Source of the DNA: Stentor coeruleus
Lineage: Eukaryota; Ciliophora; Heterotrichea; Heterotrichida; Stentoridae
Length of the DNA stretch: 63,332 nucleotides
Assembly: GCA_001970955.1 (NCBI GenBank)
Contig: MPUH01000349.1
Span: forward strand, 1-63,332
Direction: 5' to 3'
Shown: in pieces, positions 48,952 to 58,818 of the stretch
Numbering within the stretch: the stretch's first letter is position 1
Layout: every line of letters starts with the position of its first letter
Position numbers and translations under genes: made by a program
Notes under the pieces: model-generated
What the model was told of the DNA's origin: nothing
The model's database searches: none
What the model saw: the letters and a program-made list of their open reading frames with translations, nothing else

Positions 48952-49389
48952 ATGGACTTTCAGTGTTTTTGTCAAGAGCGGATTGCTTATTCTGTTAACT
49001 ACGTAGGGGAATGGAATGATTATATGATTTTCAGGGAACTTTCTCAGAGTATTTATACAGTATTAGCAATTTTTCATAACTCCACTTCTTTTAGTGTTCA
49101 TTGCCCATCATGCAAAGAGCATATAGGCTATTATTTAATAGAAACACCTGTAGAACTTAAAGAATTACAATGCAAATTTGCCTTGGCTGTAGAAAAATCT
49201 TATAGAAAAGAAAGCATATTTAAGTCGCTTTGTATGATCAAGGCCCAAGCTATGAGAATTAGAGAGTCATGTATAGAAATTGATAGAAGCATGAGGGAAA
49301 ATGAATGTGAATTGATTGAAAAAATGAACAAAATTGATGAGTTTGTTACCCTTCAAAGTAAATATGGGAAAAATTATAAGTTTGTATAA
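48952..49389 (+). CDS. Mis18/Yippee-like zinc-binding protein
   Basis: The frame is open from 48886, where it begins with GTG just after an in-frame TGA. The first ATG is at 48952 (MDFQCFCQERIAYS), giving 145 residues. FQCFCQ (C-x-C rather than C-x2-C), then about 45 residues, then VHCPSCKEHIGYYLIETPVE and KFALAVEKSYRKES. This follows the Mis18 domain, in which a second C-x2-C is followed by LGY, a TP turn, and a strand and helix of the form FCLSVEAIESYV. Mis18 proteins prime centromeres for CENP-A loading. The C-terminal 60 residues are helical, as in Mis18. Homology is suggestive only; Yippee-type or unrelated zinc ribbons are alternatives. Confidence 0.5.
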   Translation: MDFQCFCQERIAYSVNYVGEWNDYMIFRELSQSIYTVLAIFHNSTSFSVHCPSCKEHIGYYLIETPVELKELQCKFALAVEKSYRKESIFKSLCMIKAQAMRIRESCIEIDRSMRENECELIEKMNKIDEFVTLQSKYGKNYKFV

Positions 49390-50538
49390 AACAAGTGGCT
49401 ATAATAGAATTAATTTTGTTTTAAAATGATTATTCAATGGGGAATTTTTATAGATTTCATATTATATATACTGTTTTGGAATAATATTAGAAATTATGAT
49501 ACCATTATAGTATTATGATAATTAAAATATGTAATTTATTTTAGTCAGGTATTTTTATATAATCAGGATAGTTTGTTTGATTGCAATTATAAATTTTTAT
49601 AAGCTTTATGCAAATTGATTATATAAGATTTTAAATGTGTGAATAATTTATTTAGCACGATTTTTCTAAGTTATTTTCTAAAATTTTTTTTTTATCTCTA
49701 AATATCATTGTAGAAACTCCAGATTATAGATATTAATATGTAATTTGATAAGAAATGCACATGCTTATAACTTGAAAAAAAATTATTTCTTGTTAAAATA
49801 CAAAAAAACTTTTAAAGTTATATTTTCAATTGCATATTAAATAAATAGTTCTAATATAAAAATGCTCTTCATGGTAACTTTATAATTCAAGGCTAAAAAA
49901 AACCTATACTTACAATCAAAATTATAATTCAAGGCTTAAAAAATCTTATACTTACAATTAAAATTATAATAATGATAAAGCAGCTGCTATTTCTCTTAAT
50001 GCTAAAAAATCATTAACACCATATCATAAGATCACTGTAGAAACATTTTAAGCATCCCTAGACAACTCTATTCGGGCAAAATTAATAAAAAAACTACAAA
50101 TTCATCAAGAATAAAAACAGCAAAACATAAAATTCAGCATATTACCTTCTAATAAAAAATGCATAACTAAATGCTTATATATATATTTTTTCGAAGCAGC
50201 ATGCCTATGCTACACATAAAATCCTAATCAAATTTGATATAATGAAAAAAAGACTCCTGATAAAAAATAAACTAATCATATAAACTTACACTTGCAATTT
50301 TCATAATAATTTGCATCACTAGGGAAATTATTAATCAAAGTAAATCGAATACCGATTATCAATAAAAGGCTCCTTACTTAAAAATTATATATAAATATCT
50401 CACTAGTTTATATAAAAATCATATCTGATATGGATATATAATAAACTGATTATAATAAATAAATTCAGTTATATGTTTTATATATTAGTTTATATTTATA
50501 CTCCATCCTTTAATTATCAAGGTAATTTGTTAATAAAC
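49390..50538. other. AT-rich intergenic region with a decayed repeat
   Basis: About 1.1 kb. A 42-bp imperfect direct repeat lies at 49881-49964. After it, 49967-50051 reads NNDKAAAISLNAKKSL then TPYHKITVETF in one frame, and a further stop-free stretch follows; this looks like a short coding relic of unknown origin. The ATG at 50473 is in frame with the next gene but is probably in its leader. Confidence 0.35.
49881..49964. repeat. 42-bp imperfect direct repeat
   Basis: TATAATTCAAGGCT... at 49881 recurs at 49923 with a few substitutions; both contain CTTACAAT. Two copies only. Confidence 0.75.
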
Positions 50539-52467
50539 ATGGATTCATTCAAGTGTTTTATCGCAACATGTAAAGAGCCTGCAGAAATCTTGTGTTCTTG
50601 CAGCTATCCACTCATTCCAATCTGCTCAAATCATATAAAAGACCATACTTCTAACGCTTCCTTCAATCGTCACTCCTTTAGGACATCATCAAAAAGCCAT
50701 AATTTTTGCTTATCAAGACAGAATTTTCTAATTGAAGATCAAAACCTTTCCCATAGCGACCTCATCATTGCCCCTTATACAGGGTCTGTCAGCATTTTAA
50801 AACTTGAAGCTACACAGATAATAATCCCAAATGATTACGAATCTGCATTATACGAAATGACTACAATTTTTGCTAGTCAAATCATCAATCAGCATAAAAA
50901 TTCAGCTGATTTAATATCTGATGAATGCTGTGAGTTCTACAAGTCCTGCCAGGTGCTGATTCCAAATATTGTCTTGGAATTGAAAAAAATAGTTAAAGAT
51001 ATTACAGTGATATTTAGCGAAATGCATGCTAAAATCCAAAACGAAACTTATAGTTTCCTTGAGAATTTTATTTCTTCACTAGCAAAAAGTAACTTGGCAA
51101 AAAATTTCTCAGAAGGTGCTTCAACAAAATATGCTGAAGAGATTATTGATTTGTTTTTTTCGGATAAAAAACTAGAAATTTCCGACAATAAGTCACTATT
51201 GAAGTCTATGGAAAAAACCTTTGCAAAATTTTTTAATCCTAAAGAACACTTAAATAAGTATTCCAACGATATAGAAAATGCTTGGGCTGCATACAAAGAC
51301 ATAAAACATCAGTATAAGAAAAAAATCTCAAATTATATAAAAAACATTTTTTCGTCAATGTCTTATCAGCGACTAGCTATATACCAACCATATGTAAAAC
51401 TTGACTGCACTCATTCGTTGTGTCCAAAAAGCCAAAAACTCCTTAGCCCAGACTGGATCATGATATACAACAAATTTTTTAAAACTGAAAAAGTGACCAT
51501 GTCTCAGCCAATTGAAATTGGCCCAAATGACCTTCTAGTTCTACTGTATTTTAATTCTTCAAACCAATCACACCTTTTACTTATATCCGAATTTCTAACA
51601 TCAACTATAAAAAAATTTCATTCAACTGATATGATCATTGTATCAGGATCTAGCTACAATCAACTTTTAATAATAAACAAAGCTAAAAATCAGCTTAAAA
51701 ATTACTATTTACATGATAGAAAACTCATATCTATGTCAAAGACCAAGATAGAGTTAGGAAAGTCATCAATAATAACCGCTGCTGTTGTTGAAAATATGGT
51801 TTTATGCACATTAAGTTCAGGAAAAATACAGGTTTTTAAGGTGGATCAAGGTAAAAAACCTGAGCAAATAAGGATGAGTTTTCATGAAAAAGATCGAGCA
51901 TTAAGTGTTAAATATAGAGCAAGGCAGAAATTAATCATGCTGAGAACTTTAGAGTATGTTTATTTTTTGAATAGCAATTTCGAAGAAGTTTTTAAATTTA
52001 AAAGCTTAAAAAAAGATGTGGAAATCGCTGATAACGAAGGGTCTGGGCTGTATTTTTACTGTTTGAGTAAGAATAAATTAATAGTCTGGACTTATGACTT
52101 AACTGTAGATGAAAGGAAAAAACTTAATTTTGACTGTAAAAAATTGTGGGAAAGACCAACTGTTTCTTTTTGGAAAAAAATTATTATAAACTTTGTTAGT
52201 GAAGACGACATAGAAGAAAATGCTTATTCGGATATTATAAAGAATGATTTTTTACCAATTGTCATTGAGATTTCTGAAGAAATTACTGAGATTGACTCAG
52301 AGCTTGAAGAAGAAAGTGATGAAGATGAAATAAATAGTATGGTGAAAGGGGCGCTTATGAGATTTGGGAATAGGAAAAACACCTATGCTAAGAAAAATGC
52401 TGAGAGATATGAAGAAGAAGTGTTTGAAGAAAGCAAGGAAAATATTTTGCAAATTGAAGATTTGTAA
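50539..52467 (+). CDS. B-box-like zinc-finger protein with beta-propeller-like C-terminus
   Basis: The start at 50539 (MDSFKCFIATCKEPAEILC) places the zinc finger at the N-terminus as in the protein at 41117; an ATG 22 codons upstream is possible. The product has 642 residues. The finger reads CFIATCKEPAEILCSC, PICSNHIKDH, FNRHSF. A helical middle (about 100-290) is followed by beta-rich repeats (HLLLISEFL, DMIIVSGSSYNQLLIINKAK, VLCTLSSGKIQVFKVDQ) that resemble propeller blades, then an acidic tail (EIDSELEEESDEDEIN). No catalytic motif. A TRIM/NHL-like layout is a loose analogy. Confidence 0.72.
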   Translation: MDSFKCFIATCKEPAEILCSCSYPLIPICSNHIKDHTSNASFNRHSFRTSSKSHNFCLSRQNFLIEDQNLSHSDLIIAPYTGSVSILKLEATQIIIPNDYESALYEMTTIFASQIINQHKNSADLISDECCEFYKSCQVLIPNIVLELKKIVKDITVIFSEMHAKIQNETYSFLENFISSLAKSNLAKNFSEGASTKYAEEIIDLFFSDKKLEISDNKSLLKSMEKTFAKFFNPKEHLNKYSNDIENAWAAYKDIKHQYKKKISNYIKNIFSSMSYQRLAIYQPYVKLDCTHSLCPKSQKLLSPDWIMIYNKFFKTEKVTMSQPIEIGPNDLLVLLYFNSSNQSHLLLISEFLTSTIKKFHSTDMIIVSGSSYNQLLIINKAKNQLKNYYLHDRKLISMSKTKIELGKSSIITAAVVENMVLCTLSSGKIQVFKVDQGKKPEQIRMSFHEKDRALSVKYRARQKLIMLRTLEYVYFLNSNFEEVFKFKSLKKDVEIADNEGSGLYFYCLSKNKLIVWTYDLTVDERKKLNFDCKKLWERPTVSFWKKIIINFVSEDDIEENAYSDIIKNDFLPIVIEISEEITEIDSELEEESDEDEINSMVKGALMRFGNRKNTYAKKNAERYEEEVFEESKENILQIEDL

Positions 52468-52818
52468 ATTTTTGAATAAATATCATTGTGAGCTATAAAA
52501 TATTGTTGTAAATGATAAATTTTAATAGTCAAATAAGTATCGATGAATGATTTAAAGTTTATCAATATATTTTCTTGAATTATTTATATCTTATTAGTTA
52601 TAATAATTATATAAAGGTGAAATATATATATTCTTAATGATGAAAAATCATTTTAATATACTCAAAATGATTAGTAAAATCATTTCTCTCATCACTTTAA
52701 TTAGCAATCCAAAAATGTATAAAATTCCCTTTATGAAAAATCTTCAAAATCGCACTTTATCTTCAATCCTAGATCTAATTACATATAAACAATTTTATTT
52801 ATAAAAAACTATCAACAA
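52468..52818. other. Convergent intergenic region
   Basis: 351 bp, AT-rich, between converging 3' ends; no frame or repeat. Confidence 0.4.
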
Positions 52819-55080
52819 CTAGTTTGTGTATTTAAGCAAAGTCAATTTTTTTACAAGTTTGTATTCCTTCTCCTTCTTCAAACAATACCTAGCAGAAAAG
52901 TCCATAACTGTACTAGCAGGGTCATCATTTTCCAAATTAAACTGCAAAGTTTCACAAAAATGCTCAAGGTTTAAAGATATTGTTGCTACCCCATCAATGA
53001 TACTAATTACCCTAAAAAACTCTTTTTGATCCTCTTCCTTAAATTCTTCTGTCTCTAGAATCTCTCTATTTTCTTCAGCCTGCACATCATTAATCTTTTT
53101 CTTAGTGCTTATTAGCTTGATTTTTTTCTTAGCCTCAGGCTTTTTTCTTTGGTTTTTTTCTGATTTTTTCATTGAGCTAGGGAAATTTTCCCCAGTCATA
53201 GACCTTTTCGCTATATATGGGGTAAAATTACAGAAGTCAAGTTCTTTTTTACAAGATTTCTCTTTTTCATTAGTAATAATAAACTGTCTTTTTGTTTTGT
53301 ATATCTTAGAAAGGTCATGCAAGAGAAGTCCTTTATGCTTATTATCATTTTCTGGAGTATTTAACTGTTTAAAATACTCTGTGGCCAAGTCATCTTTTTC
53401 ATAATTCCTTGCTGTTTTAGAGCTTTCAGGCATTGCTTCGATTACTGGATTGAAACTGCATTCTTCCATATCAAGTTCTTCTATTAAAATACGTTTTTCT
53501 TCGATTTTTTTATAAATACGGCTTTTTTCTGATATTAGATGGTCTTCAATTTTGCCATTGTTTCTTGAGGATTTCGAATGCTCATAAAGATGCTCGCTTA
53601 TAGCTCCAATTTGTGGATGAAAAGAATAGTCATCATTTTCTTTTAGGCTTTTATTTAAAGAAGGGTTTTTAAAAGGCTGGCTACGATTTTTATAGAAAAG
53701 TTCGTATTTTTTGTGCAGTTTTTTGCTTTCAGCTAATGAGAGAAATAGACGATCTTCATCGCTTTGACTCATCCAATCTTCGTAGAAATTCATTACAGCA
53801 AGAATGAAGCAGAGTATAGAATGCTTGTTGTTAATTGTTTTGTTATTGGATGATAAGAGCTTCCATGACTCTAAGAGAAGAAGCCGCTCTTCTTCACGTT
53901 TGGAGTCATTTTTGATTAGGGAGAGGTTTTTAAATAACTCAATCATACGTGTGTAATTGATTCTTCCTGTAGAGTCTATATCAGCAATAAAAAAATTTTC
54001 TTCAAACTCTCTTTTGAGCTTAGAAATCAACACTTTTTCTGAGTTTGCCGTTATGAACTTTGGAGTTTGTTGTGGAGTTTTTTTCGGTTCTGCATTTTTC
54101 CTTTTCAAAGTATCATTGTAAAGATATTTATCAATAGGCTCAGCTCTATGCCCATTTTGTGATTTTTTTATATTCTTAGCCTGAGGAATTTTACTTGATG
54201 AACGCACAGGGACTGAAACACGCTCTTTTCTCCCAACCGAACTCCCTTTCCCTCTATAGAACTTATTAACTTTTTTATTTGAATCTTCATCTATAGCGCT
54301 TTTTCTCGTAACAATCTGCAAACTTTTCTCACAGAGCTTAGGCTTATAACTAAGCTCTGCAGTTTTTTCAAATGCTTTTTCTTCCTCTTCTTTCATTATT
54401 TTCGCTTTTTTATCCTTTTTGTCTTTAAAATTCGTTGCACATTCATAGAATTCTTCATATGACTTTTGCTTTCGTTTTGTCATAATTTGAGGTTTAAATG
54501 TGCAAGATAAGATTTCTTCCATGTCTTTCTGTTCTTTTAAAGTTTTGACTTTTTCTTCATTTTTTTTAGCTTTACTGTAAAATCGTTCATCAATGTCGAT
54601 ACTAGGTCTTTTGGATTTTAATAGGGTGAATTCAGATTTTAAGTCTTTTGAAGACATGGAATTGAAGCGCGAGTGGTGGTATTGGATACTTTTTTTGACG
54701 TGATCTTTGGTTTTTATATAGTAACTTGATGACGGAATTGTTGTTGATTGAGTCATGCGATGACAGCTTTTTGGGATTTTCTGCACATCTGAGTTTAACA
54801 AAAATTCAAGATCAAAAGTTTCAGAACTGTTTGCATCTTTGTCGACTGTTGGGATAGCAATCGTTTTAGGAACGTTAAAATCATCAACTACTGATTTTTT
54901 GTTTGAGTTTTTGAAGCGCTTGCTTGAGTTTAGAGGACTGGATACATTTAGAGTAGGTGGGTTTTGTGTTTCTAATAACTGAGATAAGTCTATTATTGGA
55001 GTCTTTTTGGATTCTAGTTTTTCAGAAATACAATTTGTCAATTCTTCGGCATTTTGGATGTTTAGTGAAGATTGTGACAT
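52819..55080 (-). CDS. Large protein with FxPxI-type motifs and an EF-hand-like region
   Basis: A 753-residue charged protein. Five short motifs of the form C/S-x-F-x-P-x-I/L occur along it: CTFKPQI, LSYKPKL, YSFHPQI, CSFNPVI and CNFTPYI. Each is usually preceded by E and followed by a basic stretch. Around residue 365-385, FFIADIDSTGRINYTRMIEL resembles an EF-hand loop but lacks the last acidic ligand. Long Lys/Glu-rich helices separate the motifs. Proteins with this repeated motif occur in ciliates and trypanosomatids; I know of no assigned function. It ends in TAG. Confidence 0.8.
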   Translation of the reverse strand: MSQSSLNIQNAEELTNCISEKLESKKTPIIDLSQLLETQNPPTLNVSSPLNSSKRFKNSNKKSVVDDFNVPKTIAIPTVDKDANSSETFDLEFLLNSDVQKIPKSCHRMTQSTTIPSSSYYIKTKDHVKKSIQYHHSRFNSMSSKDLKSEFTLLKSKRPSIDIDERFYSKAKKNEEKVKTLKEQKDMEEILSCTFKPQIMTKRKQKSYEEFYECATNFKDKKDKKAKIMKEEEEKAFEKTAELSYKPKLCEKSLQIVTRKSAIDEDSNKKVNKFYRGKGSSVGRKERVSVPVRSSSKIPQAKNIKKSQNGHRAEPIDKYLYNDTLKRKNAEPKKTPQQTPKFITANSEKVLISKLKREFEENFFIADIDSTGRINYTRMIELFKNLSLIKNDSKREEERLLLLESWKLLSSNNKTINNKHSILCFILAVMNFYEDWMSQSDEDRLFLSLAESKKLHKKYELFYKNRSQPFKNPSLNKSLKENDDYSFHPQIGAISEHLYEHSKSSRNNGKIEDHLISEKSRIYKKIEEKRILIEELDMEECSFNPVIEAMPESSKTARNYEKDDLATEYFKQLNTPENDNKHKGLLLHDLSKIYKTKRQFIITNEKEKSCKKELDFCNFTPYIAKRSMTGENFPSSMKKSEKNQRKKPEAKKKIKLISTKKKINDVQAEENREILETEEFKEEDQKEFFRVISIIDGVATISLNLEHFCETLQFNLENDDPASTVMDFSARYCLKKEKEYKLVKKLTLLKYTN

Positions 55081-55112
55081 ATTTATTATATATATATATT
55101 ATTTAAGGTCAA

Positions 55113-55372
55113 GTTAGTATTTGGGTGGCATGGTTTAAACCGTGTCCGATCGAAGTTTGCTGGCCCTATGATCTCTTTCTTTAGGCAAATTCGGTATATT
55201 AAGTCACTTGTTGTCGCTGATTATGTGACTCTTTATCTGGCTGAAGAGGTCTTTGCTGTTTCTTTTCTTTAGCATCAAGATGATGGAAGCAAGTCTTATG
55301 CTCACCTTATTTTTCAAAAGAATCCAGCTTGCTTAAGCATGCTTTGAAGTTCTTATGGTGTTTGTAGCAAAC
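55113..55372 (+). repeat. Dispersed repeat, copy 1
   Basis: About 260 bp that recurs at 55711-55963 in the same orientation with moderate divergence. In one plus-strand frame both copies read ISFFRQIRYIK, then LYLAEEVFA and SFL, then a shared TAG, then DDGSKS. Conservation at the amino-acid level suggests both descend from a coding sequence. Family not recognised. Confidence 0.75.
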
Positions 55373-55710
55373 TATCTTCAGATACCCCTGTATAATCTAT
55401 ATATAACCAAATTTCACCTACAATTATTTACAGCTTTTAATATTATTTTTATTGAAGTATATTGATAATTATATGAATGTTTTTATAATCAAATTTGTAT
55501 TTACTGAAGAAAAATAGTTTTATTAATTTCTAAAGCTAATGAATATACGAAAACTACTTATGATCATAATATATAAATTAACATAATAAAAAGAAAATTT
55601 TATAATATTTTCTTAAATATATTACTATCATCAACTAACTGAGCATTAACTGAATGCTCTTTGAATCGACTTTACAATTTTAATATTCTCATGGATAAAT
55701 ATTACATATT
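55373..55710. other. Spacer between dispersed repeat copies
   Basis: About 340 bp, AT-rich; no frame or RNA feature is seen. Confidence 0.4.
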
Positions 55711-55963
55711 TTAGTATTTAGGCTTGTTTAAACCGTGTTTGACCGAGGTTTGTTTGGCTTACGATCTCTTTCTTTAGGCAAATTCGATATATTAAGCCAC
55801 TCATTGTCGCTGGTTATGCGATTCTTTACTTGGCTGAGGAGGTCTTTGCTGCTTCTTTTCTTTAGTGTTAAGATGATGGAAGTAAGTCTTGTGTTCACAT
55901 TATTTTTCTTGAAGAATCCAGCTTGCTTTAGGTATGTTTTAAAGTTTTATAGTATTCGTAACT
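55711..55963 (+). repeat. Dispersed repeat, copy 2
   Basis: Second copy of the element at 55113-55372, offset by about 593 bp. It has an extra stop near its start and another after the shared TAG, so it is the more decayed. A 92-codon frame here (55735-56013) is in another frame and is not the conserved one. Confidence 0.75.
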
Positions 55964-56350
55964 CATGGATAAATCCAGGACCCAGACAGTCTCTAAAATC
56001 AAACATGATATAATCTACAATGGTGTGAAAAAATATCAAAATGAAAATTTGGATTACTTTCTATGCAAATACACAAATTATTAAATTAAAATCACATATT
56101 AAGAATTAAAAAAATTACTTATATTCAATCTCTATATACTATAATTAGTTCATTTCAAACTTATAAACAATGAATAACTAAATCCCTATAAAGACTTATC
56201 AAAGCGCCATCAAATCTTTATCCATATATATTAAAATACACCAAAAATATCATATCTATAAACCTTAATTTCATTAATATACTGAATTTCCCATTCCTCT
56301 ACAAATTTCATATACATTAAACATTAATTCATTACAAAATAATTTTAGCA
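55964..56350. other. Intergenic region
   Basis: 387 bp of AT-rich sequence before the 3' end of the CaMKK-like kinase; no element seen. Confidence 0.4.
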
Positions 56351-57715
56351 TTACACATCTTTAAACCATGAATGCTCCTTAACCATATCAATAGAATATC
56401 TTTTTTCAGGGTCTTTATTCGTCATCCCTCTAATCAAACTCATAACCTTATCACTAAAATTCTGAGTAAACATGATCTCATCTTGACTTATCTCATCACA
56501 CAAATTCGATATATTCCTGCTTTTAAACGGAGTCCTTCCAGCAATCATACAGTATAAAGTTATCCCTAAAGCCCAAATATCAGCAGGTTTGCCTCTAAAC
56601 CCTTTATTATTATGTGCTTCTGGAGGCATAAACAAATATGTTCCAGCTGAATTGTTTAGCTCATCCCTTAAATTATCTACAAGCATCGCAGATCTAAAGT
56701 CACAAATTTTAATAAGATCATCTTTAGAAATAAGTAAATTTTGAGGTTTAATATCCCTATGAACCACATAAGCTATATTATGTAAGTACTCTACAGCTAA
56801 AACAAGGTCAAAAAAATACTTTTTTGTTTCTGTTTCAGACAGAGGGCACTTATCAAGTATTGTTCCTTTTTCTATATATTCAAAGACTAGGTAGATTTTT
56901 TTGGTTTCTTTAAAATCGATAACTTCTATAAGCTGTGCGATGTTTTTATGGCTTAAACTTGACATAATTTGAATTTCACTTTGGATTAAATCCCATGCTG
57001 TTCTATTTTTCCCAATCCGCCTTTTTATAAGAGTATTTTTATTATAGACCTTGACTGCTGCAAGGTTGCCTAGATCATCAGTTACTTTATAAATCTTGCC
57101 GAAAGTCCCAGTCCCTAATAGCCCTTGAAATGTGTACTGATTTATTTTCTTTTTATCTTCTAAAGATCGCTGCTTTTCTAGATACTGAGTATGAATAACA
57201 TCATTCATGGTTTTGAATGATATAAAAGGTATAGCTTTTGTTATCTGGGTGTTGCGATCATTTGGGAATTTTAAAGGTATAGAGGGTGAATCGCTTCCAC
57301 TTGAGATTTGGTCACTATCAGAATCGTTAGAGATGCTAAGATCGATATTTGGGTTTTTTGATATAATTAGTGAAAAACGCTTAGCTTTTTGAATTAGATC
57401 AGGATCGACAGTTGAAACAGATTTCATTGCTTGGGATGAGATGGGCTTTGAATTAGTGACTTCAAATAGGTTTTCGTTTTTTTTTACTGATATTGGGGAA
57501 ATAGTGCTGCTTGCTTTGGTGCACTGAGGTGTTGAGAGATTGAACTTTATAAGGGTCTTTGGTGAACTTGAAGTACTATGTTTGATGTGATTTGGGGTTA
57601 TTTTTAATGAGGCTTGTGAGGAGTAAGAATTTAATGTTTGTCTGGGTAGGCTTTCATCGTCATCTTTTTTTGATGTGCTGGAAATATTAATGTTTTTTGA
57701 GCAGCAGAATCCCAT
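56351..57715 (-). CDS. CaMKK/LKB1-like protein kinase with DFR instead of DFG
   Basis: The 454-residue protein starts MGFCCSKN, a myristoylation and double-Cys palmitoylation context, followed by a Ser-rich disordered part (about 10-185). The kinase domain (about 194-454) has GTGTFGKIY, K222 in AAVKVYNK, HRDIKPQN at 319-326 and GKPADIWALGITLYCMIAGRTPF. The magnesium-binding motif reads CDFRSA (339-341), so the Gly of DFG is Arg, and the APE motif is PPE. HRD and DFx Asp residues are kept. The family is closest to CaMKK/GRIK kinases, which activate AMPK-type kinases. Activity may be altered (inferred). Confidence 0.88.
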   Translation of the reverse strand: MGFCCSKNINISSTSKKDDDESLPRQTLNSYSSQASLKITPNHIKHSTSSSPKTLIKFNLSTPQCTKASSTISPISVKKNENLFEVTNSKPISSQAMKSVSTVDPDLIQKAKRFSLIISKNPNIDLSISNDSDSDQISSGSDSPSIPLKFPNDRNTQITKAIPFISFKTMNDVIHTQYLEKQRSLEDKKKINQYTFQGLLGTGTFGKIYKVTDDLGNLAAVKVYNKNTLIKRRIGKNRTAWDLIQSEIQIMSSLSHKNIAQLIEVIDFKETKKIYLVFEYIEKGTILDKCPLSETETKKYFFDLVLAVEYLHNIAYVVHRDIKPQNLLISKDDLIKICDFRSAMLVDNLRDELNNSAGTYLFMPPEAHNNKGFRGKPADIWALGITLYCMIAGRTPFKSRNISNLCDEISQDEIMFTQNFSDKVMSLIRGMTNKDPEKRYSIDMVKEHSWFKDV

Positions 57716-58818
57716 TATTGCAAAATTTATTATAAGAATTCAGATATTTTAATTCACATAACAATCTTTTCTATATAAAGTAACTAAGTCTAAGCGAATA
57801 AAGAAATAATATAATCTCTCGAATTATAAAATAAAATATTTTTAAATATTTCATTTAGGAAGCAGTAAAGGCAAGATGCAAGAAGGAAAATGATATTTGA
57901 ATATAGAAGATCATATTTTTTATGATTTATTTGGAGTTATAGATTTTTTATCCACACTCAAATACTATCAAAAGCTATCTTAACCTAAATGGCTGATTTT
58001 TCAATATGGAGCAGGATAAAAAAATTACCTGATGATCCTGACTTCACAATTAAAATACTATCAATAATCAGTATCTTGATTGGAAAAAACTATGATTTTG
58101 ATAATCTAATATTAAGTAAAAAGTATCCATTTTTTCAAAAAATGTAATTTTTAATACTTTTTTGCACTTTTTCGTGATTTTTTCTAATTTTCCTGAAGTA
58201 TTTTGCATTTAGTCTAAATATATTTTAAACAATAAAACATTAATATAGTTTCAGCAAATCTAATTTAATTTGAAAGAATTCGAATAACTCATAATTAGAT
58301 TGCTATATTTTTGCAAAAGCTGGCTAATTATATTTTTTAATTGTTTATTGTGTTATTTAATAGTTTTAAGCTTGTGATAGGATTATTTTTTTATTTTATC
58401 ATAGCATGCTCTTAGAATTAAAGTTTTCATAATTCTATAGTCACCAAGACGATTTTACTATGGCTTTGATCTATTATTTTAATTCTAAGATTTGTCTAAC
58501 TTTTTCTCTTGCAATTATTCTAGGCGATAAATTATTACTCTATCTTTATTAAATCAATTATTATAAGCACCTCAACATATTTTAGCAATTAGCTCTTATA
58601 TCATCAGTATTTATTTGACTTAAAACATTGCTAAGCCTTTCAAATCTTGTTTATAAAATCATTAAACAATGTTTATGTGTGCTGAATTTATTTATATAGA
58701 GTTTAGTTGGAAGTAGTTTTAATATTATATTTAGCAAAACATAAAATGCTTAATTTTTTGCAATACCACTAAACATATTAATACATAATTAAACTATCAT
58801 GGTTCAAATAAATTTATC
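57716..58818. other. Intergenic region with a possible micro-ORF
   Basis: About 1.1 kb between two minus-strand genes. A 52-codon plus-strand frame lies at 57989-58147. No minus-strand frame continues the RNF213-like protein beyond its stop at 58819. Confidence 0.4.
57989..58147 (+). CDS. Possible 52-residue protein
   Basis: An ATG-started frame, MADFSIWSRIKKLPDDPDFT, followed by a hydrophobic helix-like stretch KILSIISILIG and ending KKYPFFQKM with TAA. Composition is protein-like, with two acidic turns and a Trp, but no homologue is recognised. It could be a remnant. Confidence 0.3.
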   Translation: MADFSIWSRIKKLPDDPDFTIKILSIISILIGKNYDFDNLILSKKYPFFQKM

